A stretch of DNA of 6,972 nt from assembly GCA_029821215.1 (NCBI GenBank), contig JALGTV010000103.1, positions 1 through 6,972 of the forward strand. The letters are read 5' to 3'. The position numbers and the translations under genes were made by a program. Source of the stretch: Candidatus Zipacnadia bacterium (GTDB lineage Bacteria; Armatimonadota; Zipacnadia; Zipacnadales; Zipacnadaceae). Under the pieces are notes generated by a model, which searched no databases, was not told the DNA's origin, and was given only the letters and a program-made list of their open reading frames with translations. This document shows, one piece after another, positions 1 to 5,757 of this stretch. Each line of letters begins with the position of its first letter. Position 1 is the first letter of the stretch.

Positions 1-299
1 AGCCCCTCAGTGGTGGTAGCCTTTATGCTAACCTGGTTAGTGCCGATGTCCAGGATGGAGGCGACTTGCTGGCGCATCTGGTCAATATAAGGTGCCAGGT
101 GCGGCTGCTGGGCGATTATAGGAACGTCCACATTGACGGGCTGATAGCCAGCGTCGTGTATTAGTTCAACGACCTGACCCAGCAACTGTTTGCTGTCAGC
201 GTCTTTGAAGGTGGGGTCAGTATCAGGGAAATGCTGGCCGATGTCACCCAGGCCGGCCGTACCCAGCAGGGCATCGGCCAGCGCGTGCAGCACCACCAT
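1..299 (-). CDS. ispF: 2-C-methyl-D-erythritol 2,4-cyclodiphosphate synthase (IspF), missing its N-terminus and cut by the left window edge
   Basis: IspF makes the cyclodiphosphate intermediate of the MEP isoprenoid pathway in the cytoplasm as a zinc-dependent homotrimer. The 99 visible residues match the family core closely: LHALADALLG near residues 4-13, GDIGQHFPDTDP at 18-29, DADS at 33-36, NVDVPIIAQ at 56-64 and KATTTEG at 93-99. His5 corresponds to the zinc ligand His42 of the E. coli enzyme. The equivalent of E. coli residues 1-38, with the Asp8 and His10 ligands and the HSDGD motif, is absent. The in-frame sequence upstream is the 3' end of the SGNH gene read in another frame, not IspF. 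The ATG at 297-299 lies two bases past the SGNH stop and has GGAGAG (305-310) five bases upstream, so the fragment may be translated but should be inactive. An in-frame ATG at 327-329 adds only unrelated residues. Family identity is firm. Whether the loss is real or an assembly join is open. Confidence 0.85.
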   Translation of the reverse strand, partial: MVVLHALADALLGTAGLGDIGQHFPDTDPTFKDADSKQLLGQVVELIHDAGYQPVNVDVPIIAQQPHLAPYIDQMRQQVASILDIGTNQVSIKATTTEG

Positions 300-301
300 C
301 G

Positions 302-952
302 TTACTCTCCGTCGTTGAGCGCCTGCCATATTGCATAGGCAATTACCCCGTGGCCGGTTATATTGGGGTGCACGGGGTCGCCATGCAAGACCTCCGCACC
401 CTGGCGACTGATAATCTCTTGACCAATCTGGTGGGTACGAATCAACCGAGCATTAAACTGCTGGGCTAAATTGTGGACGGCAACAATGTAATCGGGAAGT
501 GACTTCAATACTCGGCGCCCTTCTTCATTAGTATCTGCAATCTGCGCGAAGTAGAAGGGTTCTATCAATATGAGAGAGCAACCCGTCAACTTTATCGCTT
601 GCGCCAACAGCGACTCGTATCGTTTAGCATAAGACTCAGGAGCAACATCGTTACGTCCGTCGAACAAGTATAGGTGACAGTCGTTGATGCCGATAAGTAC
701 CGACAACCAATCTGGCTGCAGTTCAATCACATCTTGCTGCCAGCGACTCTCCAGGTTGGCAATCGTATCGCCACCTATCCCTTGGTTAAAGTATTCAACT
801 TGCAATTGGGGAGCCTGAGCGTGGACCAGCCCTTTGAAGATGGCTACGTACCCATTACCGTATGGTGCATACTCACCACGCCGACCACAGTCAGTAATGC
901 TATCACCTATAAAGACAAGGCGTTGTCCATCCTTCAGCGACAGTGTACGCAT
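302..952 (-). CDS. SGNH/GDSL-family hydrolase (esterase-like)
   Basis: This 216-residue protein is the usual length for a single-domain SGNH hydrolase and looks complete. The four signature blocks are present: GDSIT with nucleophile Ser18; NQGIGGD with Asn56 and the oxyanion glycine around 58-60; GIND with Asn90; and DPVHPN with Asp192 and His195 of the catalytic triad. No signal peptide or membrane segment is visible, so it is probably cytoplasmic. Family members cleave ester bonds, often acetyl groups on sugars or glycans, but the substrate cannot be read from the sequence. The ATG at 950-952 is supported by GGGAGG (959-964) six bases upstream. The gene is separated from the aldolase remnant by 200 bases and so may have its own promoter. 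Its natural C-terminus is followed at once by the truncated ispF frame. Next to a lyase and keto-sugar genes, a glycan deacylase role is plausible but inferred. Confidence 0.9.
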   Translation of the reverse strand: MRTLSLKDGQRLVFIGDSITDCGRRGEYAPYGNGYVAIFKGLVHAQAPQLQVEYFNQGIGGDTIANLESRWQQDVIELQPDWLSVLIGINDCHLYLFDGRNDVAPESYAKRYESLLAQAIKLTGCSLILIEPFYFAQIADTNEEGRRVLKSLPDYIVAVHNLAQQFNARLIRTHQIGQEIISRQGAEVLHGDPVHPNITGHGVIAYAIWQALNDGE

Positions 953-958
953 TTGGTA

Positions 959-964
959 CCTCCC
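959..964 (-). promoter_or_regulatory. Ribosome binding site of the SGNH hydrolase
   Basis: On the minus strand GGGAGG stands six bases before the ATG at 950-952. This is a near-ideal Shine-Dalgarno and fixes the start of the SGNH gene. Confidence 0.75.
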
Positions 965-1005
965 GAAGATAATCGTAATGTATGGTGCTTCTCGTTGCCT
1001 ATTGC

Positions 1006-1048
1006 AAGATTGTTGTAAAAATCACCGCTCACAATCGACAGCAATCTT
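1006..1048. repeat. Imperfect 11-bp inverted repeat upstream of the SGNH gene
   Basis: The arm AAGATTGTTGT (1006-1016) is the reverse complement of ACAGCAATCTT (1038-1048) with one mismatch in 11, separated by 21 bases. It lies 54-96 bases upstream of the SGNH start, where an operator or leader structure would sit. In a plus-strand RNA the odd position would be a G-U pair; in the minus-strand mRNA it is a C-A mismatch. That favours a DNA site over an RNA hairpin if it has any function. The role is unknown. Confidence 0.35.
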
Positions 1049-1130
1049 CAAGGTTCTGAGTAAGGTCTAATCCCTTAGCAAAATGCCCGAAGGCTGTTGA
1101 GGATAGTGAGAATATCGAAAAGCAGCGTCA

Positions 1131-1145
1131 GCCGATACAGTCGGC
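1131..1145 (-). terminator. Small stem-loop just after the aldolase stop; weak terminator candidate
   Basis: On the minus strand GCCGA, a five-base loop and TCGGC begin eight bases past the aldolase TAG (1153-1155). The only T-run, four T, comes nine bases after the stem instead of directly. It could weakly end the catabolic transcript, but it does not meet the usual intrinsic-terminator pattern. Confidence 0.22.
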
Positions 1146-1152
1146 CCCTCAA

Positions 1153-1727
1153 CTAAGCCCGTGTCTGCCGGACAATTTCGACAAAATGGCAGGCGAGGTC
1201 GGTGATGACCTCGAAGCGCCCTTCGGCCATGGCGGCTTTAGGCATCATGGCGCTGCCTACGCACAGCGCGGCGGCGCCATTTTTGATAAACTCCGCCGCC
1301 GTATCCAGATTCACGCCACCAGTGGGCACCAGTCTGACCTGCGGTAACGGCCCCAAAACATCCTTAAAAAAGGTCGGCCCCACGCGCCCGGCCGGAAAGA
1401 CCTTGACCAGGTCAGCGCCATTTTGCCAGGCGGTAATTATCTCTGTGGGGGTAAATGCGCCTGGGACGGCTACTTTGTCATAACGGTGGGCCATCTCTAT
1501 CATGCCCACATTCAGGACCGGGCTCACCACAAACTCCGCGCCTGCCAATATCGCCGCTCGCGCCGTCTCAGCATCCAGGGGGTAGTCATCGTCACCTCAA
1601 TACACTCCACCCCACCGGCTTTGAGGGCATCGGCGACTTGGCTAAGATGCTCACTGCTATTGGCCCGAATAACTGCCGTGATACCCGCTTGCAAAACCCT
1701 ATCAAGTGTTTCTATTCTGTTAGGCAT
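1153..1727 (-). pseudogene. KDPG/KHG aldolase, disrupted by an internal deletion and frameshift
   Basis: The family splits 2-keto-3-deoxy-6-phosphogluconate to pyruvate and glyceraldehyde-3-phosphate through a Schiff-base lysine. Residues 1-50 from the ATG at 1725-1727 are a normal N-terminus, with VIRA (Arg21) and IEVTMTTP (Glu44, the general acid/base equivalent). Homology then jumps in the next frame at about 1575 to DAETARAAILAGAEFVVSP and continues to the stop at 1153-1155. That part includes PGAFTPTE, the KVFPA motif with the Schiff-base lysine, PTGGV and CVGSAM. About 24 family residues, including the GAGTV strand, are missing between the two parts. Only two bases separate the Pro50 codon from the resumed frame, consistent with loss of about 70 nt. 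Untreated, the first frame ends after 67 residues at 1524. GGGGAG (1736-1741) is a good ribosome binding site eight bases upstream. The gene follows the KDG kinase by 58 bases. An assembly collapse is the main alternative. Confidence 0.85.
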
Positions 1728-1735
1728 TAGTCAAT

Positions 1736-1741
1736 CTCCCC
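1736..1741 (-). promoter_or_regulatory. Ribosome binding site of the aldolase gene
   Basis: GGGGAG on the minus strand lies eight bases before the ATG at 1725-1727. Its intactness shows that the 5' end of the damaged aldolase gene is still in order. Confidence 0.6.
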
Positions 1742-1747
1742 GTTGCC

Positions 1748-1772
1748 ACAATGAGGTTGTTCTCCCCATTGT
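1748..1772 (-). other. Intercistronic RNA stem-loop between KDG kinase and aldolase
   Basis: In the minus-strand mRNA, ACAAUGGGG (1772-1764) can pair with CCUCAUUGU (1756-1748) around a seven-base loop. This gives nine pairs including one G-U. It starts 13 bases after the kinase stop and ends six bases before the aldolase ribosome binding site. No U-run follows, so it is not an intrinsic terminator. It could stabilise upstream mRNA or modulate aldolase translation; both are inference. Confidence 0.45.
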
Positions 1773-1785
1773 TACTATGCATTGC

Positions 1786-2778
1786 TTATCGCTGAATTTT
1801 GAACCTGAGTTTGTCCTGGCCGGTTTTCATTACCCGCTCAGTCTCCTCGCGCGTTGCCCAGTTATAGTCACCCGGAACCGAGTGCTTAATGGCGCTGAAG
1901 GCATTGCCCCATTTCAGGGCCTGTGCCCAGTCGTCGGTGGTCAGCCAGCCGTATAAGCAGCCGGCAGTGAAGCTATCGCCGCCGCCGACCCGGTCAACAT
2001 TCTCCAGATCATAGGTGATGTCCTCATATGGCTGGTCAGCCACTATTATCGCCGTCCAGCCACCGGTCCAGACCGTATCAATACGCCGCAGAGTGATGGC
2101 GCAGGCGGTCAGGTCGAAGCGGTCCCGAAGTTCCTCGGCGACCTGCGGCGGCTCACCACTATGACCAAAGACTTCACTGGCGTCATCCTCGGTGGTAATC
2201 AGCAGGTCCACATACTTCATCATTGGCTCCTGGCACTGGGCCGCCTCTTGAGCAGTCCACAGCCGCTTGCGGTAGTTGAGATCATAGCTGACGAACAGAT
2301 TATGCCGCTTGGCGGCGTTTAATGCTTCCCTGGTACATTCAGCACAGTTCTCCGACAGTGCCGGGGTTATCCCTGAGACGTGAAATACCTTGCTACTACC
2401 AAACACAGTGTCCCAGTCTACCTCCCCGGGCTGCAGTTTGCTGATCGCCGAATTCGCCCGGTCGTACATCACTGAGCTGGGGCGCGGAGAACTACCCTGC
2501 TCCAGAAAGTACAGTCCAACCCGTTCATTGTCATGCCAGACGATATGTTCAGTGGCTACACCCTGTTCGCGCGCCTTGTTGCGAACCAGCCAGCCCAGGG
2601 GCTGGTCGGGCAGTGCTGAGACCCAGGCCGAGGTCAGCCCTAATCGACGCACGCCTACCGCCACGTTGAATTCTCCGCCTCCTACCTTCACATTAAAACT
2701 TTCGGTTTGCTCCAAGCGCTTGAAGTCAGGCGGCGTCAACCGCAGCATTGCTTCACCAAAGGTCACTACGTCGTACAT
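1786..2778 (-). CDS. 2-dehydro-3-deoxygluconokinase (KDG kinase), PfkB/ribokinase family
   Basis: It would phosphorylate 2-keto-3-deoxygluconate with ATP to KDPG, the substrate of the aldolase encoded next. With the chosen start it has 330 residues, normal for the family. Visible landmarks are the N-terminal FGEAMLRLTP (7-16), the sugar-binding GGGEFNVAVG (33-42), DLNYRKRLW (166-174), and the PfkB signature DRVGGGDSF (262-270) with catalytic base Asp268. The C-terminus carries AIKHSVPGDYNW, typical of this KDG kinase branch. GGGD in place of the more common GAGD occurs in this branch and is not a defect. GAGGAG (2787-2792) is only two bases from the ATG at 2782-2784 but eight bases from the ATG at 2776-2778, so I choose the second; the longer form adds Met-Pro. 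The gene lies 54 bases after the FAD gene and 58 before the aldolase, within one operon. Other sugar-acid substrates remain possible. Confidence 0.9.
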   Translation of the reverse strand: MYDVVTFGEAMLRLTPPDFKRLEQTESFNVKVGGGEFNVAVGVRRLGLTSAWVSALPDQPLGWLVRNKAREQGVATEHIVWHDNERVGLYFLEQGSSPRPSSVMYDRANSAISKLQPGEVDWDTVFGSSKVFHVSGITPALSENCAECTREALNAAKRHNLFVSYDLNYRKRLWTAQEAAQCQEPMMKYVDLLITTEDDASEVFGHSGEPPQVAEELRDRFDLTACAITLRRIDTVWTGGWTAIIVADQPYEDITYDLENVDRVGGGDSFTAGCLYGWLTTDDWAQALKWGNAFSAIKHSVPGDYNWATREETERVMKTGQDKLRFKIQR

Positions 2779-2786
2779 GGGCATCT

Positions 2787-2792
2787 CTCCTC
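2787..2792 (-). promoter_or_regulatory. Ribosome binding site that decides the KDG kinase start
   Basis: GAGGAG on the minus strand is two bases from the first ATG (2782-2784), too close for normal initiation, and eight bases from the second ATG (2776-2778). This favours the shorter 330-residue product. Confidence 0.65.
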
Positions 2793-2832
2793 AGTACGTA
2801 GCTGTCAATATTGGACTAAGACGGTAAGACAA

Positions 2833-4818
2833 CTAACTCCAGATCTGGCCGTCGCGGAACTGTCGCCATACCTGCTCAAACCAGGTTTCCTGCTCTGGAA
2901 TCGGCCTGACGGGCACTGCGTGCGTCAGCCATCTCTCGCCGTTAAACCATATCTCTATAATCTCGTCACGTAGCTCAGTGGCTTCCGGCCGGGGCGACAG
3001 CTCGGGGAAGGCATCATCCAGTGGCGGGTAAGCAGGGTCAAGGATCAGGTAGGAGCCACGGCTGCCGCCGCCTCTGGATATGTACGCCGCCAACGCTTCC
3101 AAATACCCCCAGCCCGCCAGCGCTATGCGCTCCACTGCTAATCCGGCCAGTGCTTCAGACGGATTACTTACCTGCATCCCCTCCTCACGCAATTGCTGCC
3201 ATAACCGGCCTGCCTCTGCGCAGGCGCCAGCGATGTCTGTCACTGGTCGCAAGGGCCCCGCTACGTCTATCAACCGGCGCTGGATCTGCTGCTGGGCCTG
3301 TGTCACACTGATCCGGGCTGTCGCCGAGTGTTGCATCAGGGCCTGAAGACGCTCCTTGATTTGTGCCGCCCTCTCAGCGAGCGACGCATCGGCAAGCGGA
3401 TCGTTCTCTGAGCGGACGTGAGCAATGTGCTGGGCCGCCCGCAGTCCGCCCACCTGCCCCGAATTAAGGGCTGCCCCCCCAGGCCGCGTGACTCCGTGAG
3501 TCCCTGCCTGCTCGCCTACAACGAACAAATGAGGCAGGCTCGATTCCCACCAGGTGTTTACATAAAAGCCGCCGTTGTTATGCTGCGCGGCAATGCCAAT
3601 TTCCAGCGGCTCCTCGGCCAGGTTCACCCCAAACGACTCGTATAGCTCCACCGCGGCCGGATTCATCTGCCGCAGCCGCTCGAAGGGCGTGGTGCCTGTC
3701 GCCTGGGACTGGACCAGATAATCTCGGGCTTCCTTCGGCAGCGCTGCCACATCAAAATGCGGCACCGGATTAGTGCGGAAATCTATCCACACCCGCCGGC
3801 CCTGCCGGTTCTCTCGTTCCACCAGCAGGTCAATTACCGATGATCCCGGTGGAGCCGCCCGCTGCGGACTGAAAGGCCACTGATAGCCCTTCAGGAAGAT
3901 CGCCCGTATTCGCTCTGCGGGGTCCGGGAACACCTCAGCGAGAAAATCACGCTTATCCCCACCCTGGGCATCTGTGCTGAAATAACGCGGAAGCACCTGC
4001 TGGTAGCTGCCCGAAAGGTTCCAGCGCGGTTCAATGGAGGCCAGTCCGAATTGGCTCTCGGTCAAGTTCACGCCGACCAGGCCGGCCTCAAAGCACACCC
4101 CGTGAGCACCCATCTGCCCCTGGGGATAAACGGTGCGGGCGTACAGCTCGCCAGGGCCTCCGGTTGCCATAATCACATTCTGAGCGGCGAAGACCATCAA
4201 CCCAAAGTTGTCATCATCCACACGAGTATGGTCCACCACCACCAGCCCCGCGCACTGAAGTCCCTGCTCACCCTCGGTGGTGACTATCCCCACCGCCTCA
4301 TGCGAGTCAAAGATAGGTATGCCCAGGGCGCGGACGTGCTCCAGTAAGCACGACACCATAAAGCGACTGGTCCAGGGCCCCGCGGAAGTGGCGCGCGGCA
4401 AGGGGTCGTGGTCGGTGCGATAACCGGCGAAAGTGCCCAGCGGCGTCTGAGGGAAAGGCACGCCGCTGCGGACCAGATTATAGAATGCCCGACTTGAGCC
4501 TTCGGCCTCGGCCAGTGCCAGGTCGCCGTGCATGCAGCCGCCGGCGACCAGAGTCTCGGCCATCGCACGAGGATTGTCAGCAAAGACATCCACCGCCCCC
4601 AGGCGCCAATAGGTCTGCTTATCTGAACCACTGCAATAGGAAGTGCCGCCCTTCAGAGCAGCGGTGACTACCGCCACCTCGCAATCCGCGGGTAGCAATT
4701 CGCGCAACTGCCCCGCAGCGTTGAGGCCCGCCGCACCACTGCCCACAACAACGGTATGGCAGCGGTAGCAAGGCAGCTTCGAGCCGTCGAGTAAGGTTAT
4801 CTGTTCGACCTGAGTCAT
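2833..4818 (-). CDS. FAD-dependent oxidoreductase, fumarate reductase/succinate dehydrogenase flavoprotein-like
   Basis: A 661-residue soluble flavoprotein. The Rossmann dinucleotide-binding motif VVVGSGAAGLNAA sits at 23-35. It is followed by GGTSYCSGSDKQTY (57-70), where FAD_binding_2 proteins carry a small-residue FAD-contact loop. ATGGPG at 218-223 is the second FAD motif. HNNGGFYVN (413-421) and VGEQAGTHG...RPGGAALNSGQ (434-455, with Arg445) match the C-terminal FAD and substrate region of the fumarate reductase superfamily. The last ~200 residues are largely helical with an acidic, proline-rich tail. No signal peptide, heme or membrane segment is visible. Its ATG overlaps the SDR stop as ATGA (4815-4818), implying translational coupling; only a weak AGGGAT lies upstream. 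I know similar long FAD proteins near sugar-acid genes, but I know of no assigned reaction. Oxidation or reduction of a deoxy-keto-uronate or related acid is inferred from context only. Confidence 0.85.
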   Translation of the reverse strand: MTQVEQITLLDGSKLPCYRCHTVVVGSGAAGLNAAGQLRELLPADCEVAVVTAALKGGTSYCSGSDKQTYWRLGAVDVFADNPRAMAETLVAGGCMHGDLALAEAEGSSRAFYNLVRSGVPFPQTPLGTFAGYRTDHDPLPRATSAGPWTSRFMVSCLLEHVRALGIPIFDSHEAVGIVTTEGEQGLQCAGLVVVDHTRVDDDNFGLMVFAAQNVIMATGGPGELYARTVYPQGQMGAHGVCFEAGLVGVNLTESQFGLASIEPRWNLSGSYQQVLPRYFSTDAQGGDKRDFLAEVFPDPAERIRAIFLKGYQWPFSPQRAAPPGSSVIDLLVERENRQGRRVWIDFRTNPVPHFDVAALPKEARDYLVQSQATGTTPFERLRQMNPAAVELYESFGVNLAEEPLEIGIAAQHNNGGFYVNTWWESSLPHLFVVGEQAGTHGVTRPGGAALNSGQVGGLRAAQHIAHVRSENDPLADASLAERAAQIKERLQALMQHSATARISVTQAQQQIQRRLIDVAGPLRPVTDIAGACAEAGRLWQQLREEGMQVSNPSEALAGLAVERIALAGWGYLEALAAYISRGGGSRGSYLILDPAYPPLDDAFPELSPRPEATELRDEIIEIWFNGERWLTHAVPVRPIPEQETWFEQVWRQFRDGQIWS

Positions 4819-5588
4819 AGCTGGCGTATCCCTAATCCGCCGTCAACGTGAATAACCTGGCCGGTAGCGAAATCCAAGTCGCCCCGCGTGATGGCTATCA
4901 CCGCCTTGGCGATGTCTTCGGGGGTTCCTAGGCGGCCCTGGGGCACCAGGCCGTTGGCAATGCGTCGGACATACTTATCCCGGGCCGGCGCGATCATCGG
5001 AGTGTCAATAATGCCCGGTGCAATTTCAAATACAAGTACGCCATCAGGGGCCAGGCGCACGGCAAAGAGCTGCGCGACCATGTGCAACCCTGCCTTGGAG
5101 ACACAATAGGACCCCCGATTAGGGCTAGCGGCCCAGGCTGAACAGGAACTTACGAAAACAATTCGTGGACTCGGAACTGTACCGGCCTCGCGCAGCTTTA
5201 CCATCGCATTGGCCACGGCTACAGCCAGGAAATACGGCCCTTTAAGGTTGATGCCCATAACCCGATCAAAGTCCACTTCATCGGTATCTACCAGCAAATC
5301 CCCCCGGCTTTTCACCGATACCCCGGCATTGCTCACCAGCAGGTCTATCCGGCCAAAATGGTCAAGAGTGGACTGCAATAGCCGTTCCCGGTCCGACCGG
5401 ACCGAAACATCTCCTGCTATCAATAAGGCTTCAGCCCCGGCGGCTTGGACTAGAGAGCCCGTCTCCTCAGCGAGGTCCAGAGGAGGCACAAAGTTGAGGA
5501 CTATATCATGCCCCGCCTCTGCCAGAGCAACCGCAATCCCCCTTCCAATGCCGCTGGAGCCACCAGTCACCAGTGCAACGGGTTTCAT
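4815..5588 (-). CDS. Short-chain dehydrogenase/reductase, possible keto-uronate reductase
   Basis: A classical SDR of 257 residues, the usual length. The cofactor-binding TGGSSGIG is at 8-15, GDV at 59-61 and NAG at 87-89. The active site has Asn114, Ser148, Tyr161 and Lys165 (YCVSK), followed by PGIIDTPM and the C-terminal GQVIHVDGG. The catalytic set is complete. Automated annotation would probably call it a 3-oxoacyl-ACP reductase. Next to a lyase and KDG kinase, reduction of a deoxy-keto-uronate to KDG, or oxidation of a sugar acid, is more likely. NAD versus NADP preference is not clear from the NFVPP segment after the second strand. I choose ATG 5586-5588 because AGAGG lies five bases upstream; the in-frame GTG at 5592-5594 overlaps that ribosome binding site. 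It is the first gene after a promoter and operator-like repeat, and its stop overlaps the FAD gene start. Confidence 0.9.
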   Translation of the reverse strand: MKPVALVTGGSSGIGRGIAVALAEAGHDIVLNFVPPLDLAEETGSLVQAAGAEALLIAGDVSVRSDRERLLQSTLDHFGRIDLLVSNAGVSVKSRGDLLVDTDEVDFDRVMGINLKGPYFLAVAVANAMVKLREAGTVPSPRIVFVSSCSAWAASPNRGSYCVSKAGLHMVAQLFAVRLAPDGVLVFEIAPGIIDTPMIAPARDKYVRRIANGLVPQGRLGTPEDIAKAVIAITRGDLDFATGQVIHVDGGLGIRQL

Positions 5589-5593
5589 ATTCA

Positions 5594-5598
5594 CCTCT
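5594..5598 (-). promoter_or_regulatory. Ribosome binding site that decides the SDR start
   Basis: AGAGG on the minus strand is five bases before the ATG at 5586-5588 and touches the alternative GTG codon (5592-5594). The GTG therefore cannot be the main start. Confidence 0.6.
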
Positions 5599-5634
5599 CA
5601 GAGTCTGTATTTGCCATGCTGGATTGAGTGGGGT

Positions 5635-5660
5635 GTTCTAACCACTTGTTTGGTTATAAC
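5635..5660. promoter_or_regulatory. Operator-like 26-bp inverted repeat at the SDR promoter
   Basis: The ten-base arms GTTCTAACCA (5635-5644) and TGGTTATAAC (5651-5660) are reverse complements at nine of ten positions, around a six-base spacer. The repeat covers the predicted -10 box and the expected transcription start region, where a repressor would block polymerase. Length and symmetry fit a dimeric helix-turn-helix regulator. I cannot assign the family, and no regulator gene is in the window. Confidence 0.5.
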
Positions 5661-5681
5661 ATTCCATATAGGGTGCATCAA
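5653..5681 (-). promoter_or_regulatory. Sigma70-type promoter with extended -10 for the SDR-FAD-kinase-aldolase operon
   Basis: On the minus strand TTGATG (5681-5676, four of six to TTGACA) is followed after exactly 17 bases by TATAAC (5658-5653, five of six to TATAAT). A TGT triplet directly before the -10 gives the extended TGn form. Expected transcription start is near 5646, leaving a leader of about 58 bases before the SDR ATG. Confidence 0.5.
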
Positions 5682-5735
5682 GACCTTCCTGATGACAAAA
5701 TGAAATGGCATACGGGCGGCCGCTTTCCCGACAAT

Positions 5736-5757
5736 AAAAAAAGTAGCTACCCACCTT
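5736..5757 (-). terminator. Weak intrinsic terminator candidate downstream of the heparinase-like gene
   Basis: In the minus-strand RNA AAGGUGG can pair with CUACUUU around a GUAG loop, giving seven pairs of which two are G-U. The 3' arm runs into a seven-base U tract (5742-5736). It lies about 60 bases past the lyase stop at 5819-5821 and upstream of the SDR promoter, where a transcript end makes sense. Only three G-C pairs make the stem weak. Confidence 0.35.

Larger units (their letters stand above)
953..1152. other. Intergenic spacer between aldolase remnant and SGNH gene
   Basis: This 200-base stretch has no supportable gene. It holds the SGNH ribosome binding site, an imperfect inverted repeat (1006-1048) and a small stem-loop just past the aldolase stop (1131-1145). 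I looked for a sigma70-type promoter for the SGNH gene and found only poor matches. None has both boxes at acceptable spacing, so I do not call one. Confidence 0.6.

Noticed and set aside
28..40. Palindrome CTAACC-T-GGTTAG, resembling the operator-like arms at 5635-5660
   Set aside because: It lies inside ispF coding sequence, encodes normal family-like residues, and has one-base instead of six-base spacing.
1025..1035. Minus-strand ATTGTGAGCGG, identical to half of the E. coli lac operator
   Set aside because: The second half-site is missing at the required spacing, and an 11-base match is weak support. Treated as coincidence.
1524..1600. Programmed ribosomal frameshift in the aldolase
   Set aside because: Even a perfect shift would leave out about 24 conserved core residues, so it could not restore a normal enzyme. 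No clear slippery heptamer with a following structure is present.
1423..1956. A 177-codon plus-strand open frame spanning the aldolase, the gap and the kinase end
   Set aside because: It runs antisense to two recognised genes and its product has no family features. It is a shadow of their codon use.
2467..2787. GGGD instead of GAGD in the kinase signature as a possible defect (motif near 1975-1985, kinase gene as a whole)
   Set aside because: The catalytic Asp268 is kept and the GGGD variant is usual in this KDG kinase branch, so the enzyme is expected to be active.
2803..2808. Perfect TTGACA on the minus strand just before the kinase gene
   Set aside because: No -10 box follows at 16-18 bases, where the ribosome binding site and start codon already lie. 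It is inside a tight intercistronic gap.
5717..5724. Eight-base palindrome GCGGCCGC in the lyase-SDR spacer
   Set aside because: It is a short GC palindrome (a NotI site) expected by chance and has no fit to the promoter or terminator.
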